Assembly (NCBI GenBank): GCA_021324635.1
Contig: JAJPIS010000077.1
Location: forward strand, 27,175-91,174
Length of the DNA stretch: 64,000 nucleotides
Direction of reading: 5' to 3'
From: Gemmatimonadota bacterium
Lineage (GTDB): Bacteria; Gemmatimonadota; Gemmatimonadetes; Gemmatimonadales; Gemmatimonadaceae
The stretch's first letter is position 1. Every line of letters begins with the position of its first letter. Under the pieces are notes generated by a model that ran no database searches, was not told the origin of the DNA, and saw only the letters and a list, made by a program, of their open reading frames with translations. Shown here piece after piece: positions 16,096 to 24,984 of this stretch. The position numbers and the translations under genes were made by a program.

Positions 16096-18396
16096 CTACG
16101 ACGTGGCGGTGGCGCGCGGTGTCCGGCGGTCGACGAAGGGCGCGGGGTCGGTCGAGAGCAGGGGATGGTCCACCTCGGTGGCCTGGGCGGCGCGGAGGGG
16201 AAGCCAGACGGTGAAGGTCGTGCCGACCCCGAACTCGCTCTCGACGTCGATGCGACCGCCGAGCTGGTCGACGAGGCGCCGCGTGATGCTGAGGCCCAGG
16301 CCCGTGCCGCCGAACTCGCGCGTGCGCGACTGGTCGAGCTGGCGGAAATCCTCCCAGATGGACCCGAGGTCCTGCGGGCGGATGCCGATCCCGGTGTCGG
16401 CCACCCGGAACGAGACGCCGTCGGCGGTCGCCGCCGTCGTGAGCGTGATCCTGCCCGCCGGTGTGAACTTGACGGCGTTGGAGAGGAGGTTGAGGAGCAC
16501 CTGGCGGACTTTGGTCCTGTCCGTGTACATGATCGGTTCGATGCCGAGCATGACAGTCTCGAACACGAGCCCCTTGCGGCGGACCATCGGCTCGATCTGG
16601 CGCGCCACCTCCCCCACGACGTCGCTCGCCGACAGCTCGCCCAGGTGGATCGGCATCTTCCCGGCCTCGATCCGGGCCAGGTCGAGGATATCGCTGATGA
16701 GATCCAGCAGGTGTCGAGCCGAGGCGCGAATGCGGTTGAGGCCATCCTCCTGCTCGGGGGTCAGCTCGCCGTAGATGCGGTCGAGCATGAGCGAGGTGTA
16801 GCCGATGAGGGCGTTGATCGGCGTCCGAAGCTCGTGCGACATGCTGGCGAGGAAGTCCGACTTGAGCTTGTTGGCCTTCTCCAGCTCCTGCGACTGCCAC
16901 TGGAGCCGGGCGTTCTGCGCCGCCAGGTCCGCGGTGGCGGCCGCCACACGCTGCTCCAGCTCACTGTTGAGCTGCTTGAGCGCGTCGTACAGCCGCTCAT
17001 TCTCCGCCTGCTTCGTCAGATCATGGAGCACGGAGACGATCGCCAACGACTCGCCACGCTCGTTGAGAATCTTCCCGGACACGACCTCCATCGGGACTTC
17101 GACGCCGGTCTCCGGATGCAGAAGGCGCATCTGCGCCCGCAGTGACCGGGCGGGGTCGATCGTGAAGTCGGAGATGAAGGTGGTGAACTTGGTGTCGTTC
17201 TCGCGCACGGCGAGCCGGTCGGCACTGTCGAGCGGGGCCCGATCGTCGATCGCGAACAACTTCTCGGCCTGATCGTTCATCAGAATGATGTTCGACTGGT
17301 CGTCGGTCACCAGAATCGGATCGGCGACGTTCTCCAGGATCAGGTTCAGCCGGTCCCGCTCCCCCGTCGCGTCGATCTCCGCGAGCCGCACGCGCTGCAT
17401 CTGCCGCTCCAGCTCGTGGGCCGCGCGCCGCAGGTCGGTCACGTTTCGGAGCACGGAGAGCACGCGGCCGCTGTTGACGCCGACGTCAGGCAGCGGGTGC
17501 GCGAGCACCTCGAACAGCAGGTCGGTCCCCTCGTCGGGATCGACCAGGTTGAGCTCACGGGCGGTCGCCGAGACGCCGCCGGCCATCACGGAGCGGGCGA
17601 GAAACGAGGTGAAGAGCAGGTTGTTGATCTCCACCGCCCGCCGCCGGCCGCCCGAGTCGGAGTCCCGCGCCAACAGCAGATGCTCGGCCTGGTGGTTCTG
17701 CACGACGATGTCGTTGGCCGGGTCGGTGATGGCGATCGGGTCCGGCAACGAGTCGACGATCGTCTCGAGCAACTGCATGCGCGTGTCGAGCCGCTCGGCC
17801 ACCGATCGATACGCCTGCTCGGAGGCGAGCCGGGCGAGCACGGTTCCCGAGAGCATCACCACGCGATCGAGCACCTCGATCGCCTCGGCTGCGGGTCGCA
17901 TCGCCTCGACCACGACCACACCCCCCGGCGCCCGGCCGAGTCGCCGCGCCCGATCGCCGTCGGGGATGTGCACGCCGCACCCGGGCGGCAGCTCCCGGCT
18001 CATGTGCTCGGGGAGGAACGCCACACCCCCGCGACGTTGCACCTGCGCATAGGGGATGGCGACCCAGGTGTCGAACGGCAGCCCGAGATCGGTCGGGCAC
18101 TGCCCGTCGCAGCTGACCGGGCGGAGCGACATGGCGCACATGACGATCGGATGCCCGATGTCGTCGAGTCCCAGGGAGAACGTGGACCCGGCGGGCCGCT
18201 CGAAGCCGATACGCGCCACTTCCACGAGCTGGTCGCCCTCGATCGCGAGCAGGGCCGCCCGGTCGGTGTGCGCCGAATGTACCAACTGCTCCAGGAGAAA
18301 CCCGGCCCCGCTCGCGAGATCGGGTGCCTCCGCGAGCGATGACAGCAGCTCCGGCAGCGTCTCGGTTGCTGTCAGCCCGTCCGAAGAAGAGGGCAC
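16096..18396 (-). CDS. Hybrid-free sensor histidine kinase with GAF-like and two PAS domains
   Basis: No membrane segment is seen, so a cytoplasmic sensor is likely. Order: GAF-like region (about 10-200, including a Cys/His-containing PVSCDGQCPTD segment), PAS 1 (about 205-320), PAS 2 (about 345-465), coiled coil (470-510), HisKA with phospho-acceptor His in SMSHELRTPINAL (about 521), and HATPase_c with an N box (LLNLLSNAVKF), DTGIGI and GTGLGLSI. No receiver domain is fused and no response regulator is adjacent. The start is 27 bp after the gvpA stop on the same strand, so it is probably transcribed with the gas vesicle genes. The signal is unknown. Confidence 0.9.
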   Translation of the reverse strand: MPSSSDGLTATETLPELLSSLAEAPDLASGAGFLLEQLVHSAHTDRAALLAIEGDQLVEVARIGFERPAGSTFSLGLDDIGHPIVMCAMSLRPVSCDGQCPTDLGLPFDTWVAIPYAQVQRRGGVAFLPEHMSRELPPGCGVHIPDGDRARRLGRAPGGVVVVEAMRPAAEAIEVLDRVVMLSGTVLARLASEQAYRSVAERLDTRMQLLETIVDSLPDPIAITDPANDIVVQNHQAEHLLLARDSDSGGRRRAVEINNLLFTSFLARSVMAGGVSATARELNLVDPDEGTDLLFEVLAHPLPDVGVNSGRVLSVLRNVTDLRRAAHELERQMQRVRLAEIDATGERDRLNLILENVADPILVTDDQSNIILMNDQAEKLFAIDDRAPLDSADRLAVRENDTKFTTFISDFTIDPARSLRAQMRLLHPETGVEVPMEVVSGKILNERGESLAIVSVLHDLTKQAENERLYDALKQLNSELEQRVAAATADLAAQNARLQWQSQELEKANKLKSDFLASMSHELRTPINALIGYTSLMLDRIYGELTPEQEDGLNRIRASARHLLDLISDILDLARIEAGKMPIHLGELSASDVVGEVARQIEPMVRRKGLVFETVMLGIEPIMYTDRTKVRQVLLNLLSNAVKFTPAGRITLTTAATADGVSFRVADTGIGIRPQDLGSIWEDFRQLDQSRTREFGGTGLGLSITRRLVDQLGGRIDVESEFGVGTTFTVWLPLRAAQATEVDHPLLSTDPAPFVDRRTPRATATS

Positions 18397-18423
18397 GCTC
18401 GCCGGCTCCGGAGGCTCGCCTGC

Positions 18424-18723
18424 CTAGGTCGCCATCTGCTCGATCCGGCGGCGCAACTCGTAGTTCTCGCGCTGCACACGCTCGAGCTCCGTCTCTCCCA
18501 CGCCCAGCTCCCGTGGCCGCGCCGAGGGCGCCGTGATGCCGACGGCCTCGGAGTACTTGAGGTACGTGTCGATGGAGGCCACGACGACCCGCGCCTCCAC
18601 GGTGACCAGGTCAATGCCCACGAGCGAGACCCGCACCCAGGCGTCGATCACGATCCCTTTGTCGAGGACTCGGTCGAGGACGTCGATGAGCGAACTGCCG
18701 CTCGGCGTACGTTCTACCGCCAT
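18424..18723 (-). CDS. gvpA: Gas vesicle structural protein GvpA
   Basis: GvpA is the main shell protein that assembles into the ribbed wall of gas vesicles. The N-terminal 60 residues match the family very closely: [20 protein letters not shown], then [31 protein letters not shown]. The protein is 99 aa because it carries an extra charged tail ([19 protein letters not shown]) able to form a coiled coil; the classic protein is about 70 aa. ATG 18723 (MAVERTPSG) is the canonical start; the longer frame upstream is rejected. It is the last gas vesicle gene of the cluster and precedes the histidine kinase. Confidence 0.96.
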   Translation of the reverse strand: MAVERTPSGSSLIDVLDRVLDKGIVIDAWVRVSLVGIDLVTVEARVVVASIDTYLKYSEAVGITAPSARPRELGVGETELERVQRENYELRRRIEQMAT

Positions 18724-18746
18724 TGCTCGTTCTCCGCGAAAGGCGC

Positions 18747-19169
18747 CTAGGGACGCCGGTGAGAGTGGGGGGCAGGGGTCGATCCCGACGGTGGTGACGG
18801 CGACGATGCCGCTGGCGCGGTCGCGGCGGCGCTGCCCGAGCGGGCGATGAGTTGCTCGAGCTGCCGCTCGATCCGCGCCAGTCGACCTTCGACGTCGACA
18901 TCCGCGCTCGGCAACGTGCCGGCGCGTGACGCACCCACCGAACCAGGTCCGATCGTGAGCCGCGGATCGGTGCGCCACCAGTTGAGGCCGATCTGTTCGG
19001 CCTTGTCGATCGAACACACGAGGAGCCGTACCTGCACGGTCAACAGCTCCACGTTGGCGAGGTTGATCTTGATGTCGCCGGCGATCACGAGGCCCTTGTC
19101 GAGGACCCGATCGAGCACGTCGACCAGACCATGCGTTCGCGTCGGTGAAACGAGTTCTGGCACGCTCAC
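18747..19169 (-). CDS. GvpA-family minor gas vesicle protein (GvpJ/S-like)
   Basis: A GvpA-type domain ([20 protein letters not shown] then [20 protein letters not shown], ending GLNWW) occupies residues about 12-65. The tail is Ser/Ala/Pro-rich and holds a helical segment ([20 protein letters not shown]). The IAGDIKI in place of IDAWVRV and the NWW motif mark the accessory GvpJ/GvpS type rather than the shell protein. Such proteins act in nucleation or shape of the vesicle. I chose GTG 19169 (VSVPELVSP); upstream codons are Arg/Pro-rich and unlike the family. Product 140 aa. It ends 23 bp before gvpA. Confidence 0.85.
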   Translation of the reverse strand: MSVPELVSPTRTHGLVDVLDRVLDKGLVIAGDIKINLANVELLTVQVRLLVCSIDKAEQIGLNWWRTDPRLTIGPGSVGASRAGTLPSADVDVEGRLARIERQLEQLIARSGSAAATAPAASSPSPPSGSTPAPHSHRRP

Positions 19170-19299
19170 GACCCCCGGGTGAATGGGCCGGCGGGCGCCC
19201 GACGCCCGTGTCCGATGTGAACCGGCGTGCGCAGTCGCGGGCGAGCCGGCGACGGGCCCGCGACGACGAGGGTCTGGCCGCGGCGACGACAACCGCGAT

Positions 19300-19641
19300 T
19301 CATGCGAGGCGGCCCAGCGGGCCCAAGTCGATGTCGAGGTCGTCGTCGCTGAGCCCGAACAATTGCTTCATCTCGCCCATCTTATCATTCAGCCTCAGCA
19401 GCGCCAGCCCCAGTCGCTCGACTTCGGCGTCAGTGAGCTGGCCCCCGTCCATCCGGCGGATCGCCTGGTGCTCGAGTACCTTGCGGATCACATCGATCAA
19501 CGCCAACACCAGCTTGGCCAGCCCCTGCTCCACCCGCTCCGGGTCGGCATTGACGCGCTCCGGGAGCACGCGCGACAGCGCCTGCACGGCCCCGTCGAGC
19601 GACTCGATCTCCGTCCCTGGTCCGGCACGCTCGCCACTCAC
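19300..19641 (-). CDS. gvpK: Gas vesicle protein GvpK
   Basis: GvpK is an accessory protein needed for vesicle formation. The family core is clear: VEQGLAKLVLALIDVIRKVL, EHQAIRRMDGGQLTDAEVERL, and a C-terminal FGLSDDDLDIDLGPLGRL, each conserved. The 113-aa length is normal. The start overlaps the end of the upstream GvpF/L gene by 4 bp. About 130 bp separate it from the next gene, which is the largest gap inside the core of the cluster. Confidence 0.95.
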   Translation of the reverse strand: MSGERAGPGTEIESLDGAVQALSRVLPERVNADPERVEQGLAKLVLALIDVIRKVLEHQAIRRMDGGQLTDAEVERLGLALLRLNDKMGEMKQLFGLSDDDLDIDLGPLGRLA

Positions 19642-20492
19642 GACCGCGTTGCCACGTCGCAGCCCGAGCGCGCGGTCGCCGCGCCCGTCGCGGCCGCAGC
19701 CGGCGGCCCCTCTGACGGTGCCGGCGCCGCGAGCGGCGTCGCGACAAAGGAATACGGCGCGTGCGGTCCGGAGACAAGCGCCCGACGCGCGAGGCCCTGA
19801 TCGGGCAACCGCGCGACGCCCGCCACGTAGTCGCGCACGGCCGCCCGGTCCACGAGGTGCGCGAACGAAACGCTCCGGGCCTCCACCTGCGTTCGCACCA
19901 ACTCCTCCCGAATGGCATCGCCCAGGAGCGTCCGAAGCGCCCTGCGCACGGGCTCGGCGAGGCTCAGCAAACGCTGCTGGGCCCGAACGGGCTCGGCGAT
20001 CCGTTCCAGATACGCACGTCCCGTGCCGGCAGAGGCCGCTACGGTTCGGTTCGGCGACTTGTCTCCAACGGCAGGCGCGTGCGCAAACTGGATGATGACT
20101 TCCATCTCGACCGCGCCCCCGATGCGATGCCAGAGGGGGGCGAGGTCGTGGCCCCGGCGCCCGAGGTCGATCCGGAGGGCGTCGTCGTCGACGAATGTCT
20201 GACCGAACCGCGCGGGCAGGACGTCCCAGCCGCCACGGACGGCCGCGTCACAGACGCGGTCGTGTTGCACGGCTCGCTCGACGGTGACCCCAGGACCTCC
20301 GGCCACCGACCCGACCCACGCCGCTGCTGACCCCAGGGCGGGGCCGGCCCCGGACACGGTCAGGCATCGGACGGGGCTGCCGTCGATCCCCAGGAGGCGG
20401 CCCGCGAGATCCGGGGCCGCGTCCTCCCCTGGCGTGCCGGGAGGACCCGCGGCGAGGCAGTACAGGTAGCCGAGACCGGACGGGGCCCGCAC
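19638..20492 (-). CDS. GvpF/GvpL family protein, third copy (divergent)
   Basis: A 284-aa GvpF/L-type protein. The N-terminal LGYLYCLAAG resembles the family start, the middle contains the VLPARFGQTF motif (family: ..P.FGTVF), and SGPHAPYSFV stands in place of the family GPWPPYNF motif near the C-terminus. GvpF/L proteins associate with GvpA during vesicle assembly. It is the most divergent of the three paralogues here and ends with an Ala/Pro-rich tail. GTG 20492 is 1 bp after the upstream stop, and the gene overlaps gvpK by 4 bp. Confidence 0.85.
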   Translation of the reverse strand: MRAPSGLGYLYCLAAGPPGTPGEDAAPDLAGRLLGIDGSPVRCLTVSGAGPALGSAAAWVGSVAGGPGVTVERAVQHDRVCDAAVRGGWDVLPARFGQTFVDDDALRIDLGRRGHDLAPLWHRIGGAVEMEVIIQFAHAPAVGDKSPNRTVAASAGTGRAYLERIAEPVRAQQRLLSLAEPVRRALRTLLGDAIREELVRTQVEARSVSFAHLVDRAAVRDYVAGVARLPDQGLARRALVSGPHAPYSFVATPLAAPAPSEGPPAAAATGAATARSGCDVATRS

Positions 20493-20493
20493 G

Positions 20494-20709
20494 TCAGGTC
20501 GCCCCGCGGCCAGCCGCTCCCCGCGCCGAGCGCTCCACGGCGGTGAGCACGAGGTTGAGGTCGAGTCGGACGAGATCGATGTCCGCGACGGCGATCGTCA
20601 CCGACCCGGTCACGACGAGGCCGCGATCGAGGACACGGTTCAGCAGGTCGCTGAGCACCAGCCTCTGACCGGCGGCATCGGTCGGCTCACCCACTGCGGG
20701 CAGACTCAC
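20494..20709 (-). CDS. Small GvpA/J/M-family gas vesicle protein
   Basis: The 71-aa product is a compact GvpA-like domain: LVLSDLLNRVLDRGLVVTGS, then VTIAVADIDLVRLDLNLVLTAVE. The short length and VVTGSVTI segment resemble accessory GvpJ/GvpM proteins rather than the shell GvpA. The start GTG overlaps the stop of the preceding gvpL by 4 bp, so translation is coupled. Confidence 0.88.
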   Translation of the reverse strand: MSLPAVGEPTDAAGQRLVLSDLLNRVLDRGLVVTGSVTIAVADIDLVRLDLNLVLTAVERSARGAAGRGAT

Positions 20710-21632
20710 GGCCGCGCCCGCGCTCCCGCCGCCGTCCCCTCCGGAGCCGGAGACGGCCCGGGCGGCTCGACGGTGCCGGCCGACCCGCGAACGAAATGAT
20801 AGGGCGGCCAGGGGCCCGTGAACTCGAAGCGAAATCCGCCTCCCCGCCCGGCCGACCCGCTGTCCGCGGTCCCCGCACCGTGCCGTTGACGCGCCTGGGT
20901 CAGTACCGCGCGAAAGGCGTCGGTGGCACGGGTGTCGACCAGGAACGAGGCGTTGAGCACGGCGCGCCCCTGCGCCTCCCCGCCCGCCGACCCGGTGGCC
21001 ACCCCCGCATCCCCCGGTCCGCCGATCGGATCGCGCTCGGCCCGGCGCGCCAGCGCGGACAGTTTCTCGAAGACCGTCGACGCCACTTCGTCGGCCACCC
21101 GGTCGATCTCGGTCCGCCGGACCTGCTCCAGCTTGCGGTCGAGCAAATAGCGCTGTCCTGGTGTCGCGGCCGCGACCCGACGGGCGAGCTCAGCCAGTTC
21201 CGGGCTGTGTGCCGCGACGACCGCGGCGAGCTCCGCATCGATCCGATAGACGCGGACGGTGTACTCGTGCGCGCCGGCGACCGCGTCCAGCATTCGCTGG
21301 AGCTCCGCGCCGCGCCGCTCGAGCATCGCGCGCACCCCGGCCGCGTCCCGAAAGAGGGAGAAGAGGGGAAGCGGAACCACGGCCCCCCGATCGCTCGCCC
21401 AGGTGATCACACGATCGTGTTCGGCCGCGCGCGCGCCGAGCCATTCCACATCTCGGCTCCGCTCATCGATCGCGGACGGGTCACAGTCGGTCCCGTCGAG
21501 CGGCGAGACGAGTGCCGCCAGGGGCCCCCCACGCTCCACCGTGACGCGCGCGCCGGCGACGCCCGGCGGGGGGTGAGCCTCCGAGGCGTCCAGCGTCCCC
21601 GGGGCGACCGCGTAGACGTAGAGGGCGCTCAC
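20706..21632 (-). CDS. gvpL: GvpF/GvpL family protein, second copy
   Basis: A 308-aa gas vesicle assembly protein. ALYVYAVAPG opens the ferredoxin-like N-terminal half; PLPLFSLFRD replaces the usual P.FGT.F motif; LNASFLVD and FTGPWPPYHFV are the conserved C-terminal blocks. The Pro/Ala-rich tail (PPGPSPAPEGTAAGARA) is extra. GTG 21632 overlaps the gvpG stop (GTGA); the longer in-frame extension overlaps gvpG and is rejected. Confidence 0.92.
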   Translation of the reverse strand: MSALYVYAVAPGTLDASEAHPPPGVAGARVTVERGGPLAALVSPLDGTDCDPSAIDERSRDVEWLGARAAEHDRVITWASDRGAVVPLPLFSLFRDAAGVRAMLERRGAELQRMLDAVAGAHEYTVRVYRIDAELAAVVAAHSPELAELARRVAAATPGQRYLLDRKLEQVRRTEIDRVADEVASTVFEKLSALARRAERDPIGGPGDAGVATGSAGGEAQGRAVLNASFLVDTRATDAFRAVLTQARQRHGAGTADSGSAGRGGGFRFEFTGPWPPYHFVRGSAGTVEPPGPSPAPEGTAAGARARP

Positions 21633-22009
21633 TCCGCGCCGCTCGGCCCGCGCCCCGATCGGTCGGTCGTGTGCTCCGCGGGCGGTGGCGCGACCCCATC
21701 TGCCACCGAGACCTCGGCCTCGGGCGCGGCGACCCGAACCGGACCCGCGGTCGAGCCCCGGCCGAGCCGCTCGCGCCACTCGCGGACGGCGCGGAGTCGG
21801 TCCATGAGATCGCGCTCGCGCTCCACGTACTCGGCGTCGTCGATGTCGCCCATCTCGAGCCGCATCTGGAGCTGCATGAGCTCCTCCTTGATCGGCGTGT
21901 CGTCGGTCAGCTCTTCGTCGACCACGCGCTGGACCTGACGCAGCGACCACCGGATCCCCGCGACGGGACCGGAGACCGGGAAGGTCAGGAGAGAGGAGAG
22001 GAGGCCCAC
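21629..22009 (-). CDS. gvpG: Gas vesicle protein GvpG
   Basis: GvpG is a small helical accessory protein. The start MGLLSSLLTFPVSGPVAG, the segment around VVDEELTDDTPIKEELMQLQ, and the Glu-rich GDIDDAEYVERERDLMDRL follow the family. The last 40 residues (Ala/Pro/Glu) are not conserved. At 126 aa it is longer than the usual 80-100. It lies 55 bp after gvpF and overlaps gvpL by 4 bp. Confidence 0.92.
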   Translation of the reverse strand: MGLLSSLLTFPVSGPVAGIRWSLRQVQRVVDEELTDDTPIKEELMQLQMRLEMGDIDDAEYVERERDLMDRLRAVREWRERLGRGSTAGPVRVAAPEAEVSVADGVAPPPAEHTTDRSGRGPSGAE

Positions 22010-22033
22010 GAAAGGGGTGGCAGCCGGTCACCA

Positions 22034-22059
22034 CACGGGGCGCCGCACGGCGCCCCGTG
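22034..22059 (-). terminator. Hairpin between gvpF and gvpG
   Basis: An 11-bp perfect stem (CACGGGGCGCC and complement) with a 4-nt loop starts 5 bp after the gvpF stop and lies ahead of gvpG. It may attenuate or stabilise the mRNA and so lower expression of the downstream genes relative to gvpF. Confidence 0.55.
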
Positions 22060-22064
22060 CCGAC

Positions 22065-22868
22065 TCAGTTTGCCCGCTCGAGCTTCAGTTTGATGTTCAC
22101 GAAGTTGTAGGGCGGCCAGGGGCCGGTGTACTTGAAGGTCAGCAGGTTCTCGTAGCGGTGGCTGACCTCGCGGACCCGGTCGTCGAAATCCTTCTCCCGG
22201 TCACGCTCGACGAGAAAGGCGGCGTTCATGATCATACGGTCGCCGATCGGCTTGTTGCTCCGGCTCGCGACGCAGAGCGGCTTGAGGGCGTCGTGCACGT
22301 CGGCCAGGTAGCGGTTCCCCATCTCCTCGAGCGCCGCCTCGAGCAGGCGGCCGAGCTGCATCCGGGCGAAGTAGGTCGACGACGCGGCGTTGCGGGTGAT
22401 CTCATCCTTGAGCCGCCGGATCTCGTCGTTCTCACGCTCGATCGTCGCCACCACCTTGTCCCGCTCCCAGAGCACCTTGAGGCCGAACTCGATCTTGTCC
22501 TGCATCTTGTCGAGCACGTCGCTGAATGCCTGGTAGGTCGAGCGAAGCAGCTCGGTGACGTCGCTCTCGGACCGAAAGACCGTGCCGAAGGACATCGGGA
22601 TGACCGTGAACTCCCGCATCACCGTCTCGTTCACGAACTCGTGCGCCAGGACGTTGTCGCGCGTCGGGTCATAGATGACGATCGGCGTGTCGCTGACGAC
22701 GGCCGACAGATCCCCGTGGTGGACCGTGTACACGCGCATCCCGCCGCCGATGCCGATCTGGCCGAACTCCTTCGGGCGCTCGTGCCGGATGATGCAGTAG
22801 ACGTACTTGCCTTCCTCGGTCGCGGTCGCGGGGACAGCCGGAAGGGGTTCCGCAGCCGGCATGGTCAT
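22065..22868 (-). CDS. gvpF: GvpF/GvpL family protein, first copy
   Basis: A 267-aa gas vesicle assembly protein with the best family match of the three copies: GKYVYCIIRHE at the N-terminus, VIPMSFGTVF in the middle, a coiled helical stretch (ATIERENDEIRRLKDEITRN), and LLTFKYTGPWPPYNFVNI at the end. It is the first gas vesicle gene in the direction of transcription and lies 32 bp after the permease stop, so the cluster may be read from the permease promoter. Confidence 0.94.
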   Translation of the reverse strand: MTMPAAEPLPAVPATATEEGKYVYCIIRHERPKEFGQIGIGGGMRVYTVHHGDLSAVVSDTPIVIYDPTRDNVLAHEFVNETVMREFTVIPMSFGTVFRSESDVTELLRSTYQAFSDVLDKMQDKIEFGLKVLWERDKVVATIERENDEIRRLKDEITRNAASSTYFARMQLGRLLEAALEEMGNRYLADVHDALKPLCVASRSNKPIGDRMIMNAAFLVERDREKDFDDRVREVSHRYENLLTFKYTGPWPPYNFVNIKLKLERAN

Positions 22869-22900
22869 GCTGGGAGATCCTCGAAATGGGCCATGTGCCG

Positions 22901-24874
22901 CTAGCGCGTCGGGGTGCTGGCCGGCGCGGTTTCCTGATATTCGGGTCCGCTCCGGGATGCCGCAAGTCCCGGTCCAGTCTGCTCCTCCTCGATCTGCTCA
23001 TCATGGTCGAGGAGATCCCGAATACGGTGGGCGGCGCCCAGGTGGAAGGGCACGCTCGTGACGACGATCCGGGGGCGGAAGAGAAACGCGGTTCGGATGT
23101 ACAACGCCGTCTTGTTGTGGAGCAGATGTTCCCACCAGTGCTTGGGCACGATCTCCGGCACGACCACGGTCACCAGGTCCCCCGGCCCGGCGCGCTCCAA
23201 CTGGGCGACGTAGTCGACGAGGGGCCGGATCAGCGACCGGTAGGGGGAGGGAAGCACGAAGAGGTCCACGCCCGTGTCCCAGTCATTCCACTCGCGCCTC
23301 AGGGCGGCCGTCTTGTCAGGCTCGACCTCGACGTAGAGGGCGCGGACGTCGTCCGAGATGGCGGTCGCGTAAATCAGGGCGTTCGCGACCGCTTTGTGCA
23401 CACCCGAGACCGGGACGACGACGAGGTGCCGCAGCGGGACCATCTCCGTCCGCCCGTCCAGTTGGATCTCGGAGGCGAAGTGGAGGTAGTGGCGCTTGAT
23501 CGCCCGCAGCAGGAGGATGAACAACGGGATGATGACGACGACGATCCACGCGCCGTGCGTGAACTTGGTCCAGACCTGGATCACGGCGACGACGCCGGTC
23601 GCCACCGCCCCGACGCCGTTGAGGAGCGCCTTCCACCGCCACCCCTCGGCCCGTGAGCGAACCCACCGCCGCACCATGCCGGCCTGGGAGAGCGTGAAGC
23701 AGACGAAGACCCCGATCGCGTAGAGCGGGATCAGCGAGGTCGTGTCACCGTGAAAGAGCCAGACGAGGAGGATGGCGACCAGCGCGAGCGCGACGATCCC
23801 ATTGGAGAACGCCAGGCGGTCGCCGCGCGCGGAGAGCTGGCGCGGGAGATAGCGCTGGTTGGCGAGGATGCTCCCGAGCCGCGGGAAGTCGGCGAACGAG
23901 GTGTTCGCGGCGAGCACGAGGACGGCAAAGGTCGAGTACTGCAACGCGTAGTACAGGACGCCGCTCCCGAACACGTGGTGCCCCAACTGCGAGAGCACGG
24001 TCTGGTCGGTGCTCGGGACGACGTGGAGGTGTTGGGCGAGAAAGCTGCTGCCGAGGAAGAAGACGCCGAGAATGGTCGCCATCCAGCCGAGGGTCACGGC
24101 GGCATTGCGGGAGGCCGGGTTCTTGAACGCGCCCACGCCGTTGGAGATCGCCTCGGTGCCGGTCATGGCGACGCAGCCGCCCGAGAACGCGCGCAGCATG
24201 AGGAACGTGAAGGCGAAGCCGGTCGGGATGTCGACGTGCGTGGCGGGGAGTCGGGGAGGCGTCGCGGCGGCGGAGCCGTGGCCGAGCGCCAGCTGGACGA
24301 GGCCGGTCCCGATCAGCGCCAGCATCGCGGCGATGAAGGCGTAGGTCGGAAAACTGAACGCGGCACCCGATTCCCGGACGCCGCGCAGGTTGACGAGCAT
24401 GAGGACGATGATCGCCCCGACACAGAGCGGGACCGCTTTCGGGGCCATCGAGGGGTAAGCCGACGTGATCGCGGCGACACCGCTCGAGATCGAGACCGAG
24501 ACCGTCAGGATATAGTCGGTGAGCAGGGCGGCGGCGGCCACGAGTCCGGGGAGGACACCGAGATTCTCGTAGGCGACGGTGAAGGATCCACCGCCGTGCG
24601 GGTAGGCGAAGATCGTCTGGCGGTACGAGAGGGCAACGAGCGCGAGCAGCGCGACGATGACCGCTGAGATCGGAAAGACGTACGACAGGGCGGCCGCGCC
24701 GAGTGGCGCGAGGACGTAGAGCACCTCGTCCGTGGCGTACGCGACCGAGGAGATCGCGTCCGAGGAGAGGACGGCAAGTGCCGTGGTTTTGGTGAGGCGC
24801 TCGGTCTCGAGCCGCTCGGTCGCCAAGGGTCGCCCGACGAGCAGGCGCTTGGCGCGAGAGAGGGGATTTGCCAT
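22901..24874 (-). CDS. APC-superfamily permease, KimA/YdaO-like
   Basis: A 657-aa transporter with about 12 membrane helices (residues 30-450) and a soluble C-terminal domain of about 190 residues (VPLRHLVVVPVSGVHKAV to the end). Conserved elements are LSSDAISSVAYATDE in helix 1, GGGSFTVAYENLG and TGTEAISNGVGAF. The long cytosolic tail with NKTALYIRTAF is typical of the group containing Bacillus KimA, a high-affinity K+/H+ symporter, so K+ uptake is a likely role, but amino-acid transport cannot be excluded. It immediately precedes the gvp genes on the same strand. No c-di-AMP riboswitch was recognised upstream. Confidence 0.82.
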   Translation of the reverse strand: MANPLSRAKRLLVGRPLATERLETERLTKTTALAVLSSDAISSVAYATDEVLYVLAPLGAAALSYVFPISAVIVALLALVALSYRQTIFAYPHGGGSFTVAYENLGVLPGLVAAAALLTDYILTVSVSISSGVAAITSAYPSMAPKAVPLCVGAIIVLMLVNLRGVRESGAAFSFPTYAFIAAMLALIGTGLVQLALGHGSAAATPPRLPATHVDIPTGFAFTFLMLRAFSGGCVAMTGTEAISNGVGAFKNPASRNAAVTLGWMATILGVFFLGSSFLAQHLHVVPSTDQTVLSQLGHHVFGSGVLYYALQYSTFAVLVLAANTSFADFPRLGSILANQRYLPRQLSARGDRLAFSNGIVALALVAILLVWLFHGDTTSLIPLYAIGVFVCFTLSQAGMVRRWVRSRAEGWRWKALLNGVGAVATGVVAVIQVWTKFTHGAWIVVVIIPLFILLLRAIKRHYLHFASEIQLDGRTEMVPLRHLVVVPVSGVHKAVANALIYATAISDDVRALYVEVEPDKTAALRREWNDWDTGVDLFVLPSPYRSLIRPLVDYVAQLERAGPGDLVTVVVPEIVPKHWWEHLLHNKTALYIRTAFLFRPRIVVTSVPFHLGAAHRIRDLLDHDEQIEEEQTGPGLAASRSGPEYQETAPASTPTR

Positions 24875-24984
24875 CGAGTGTGGACGTAAGATGGCGGGTC
24901 GGCGGAGGTTAGGGGAGGCTGTCCTGCTCGGATCGAGGGCGGAGCGGGCCGCGGCGCTCTGCGCGGCGCTACATTAGTCGCGTC

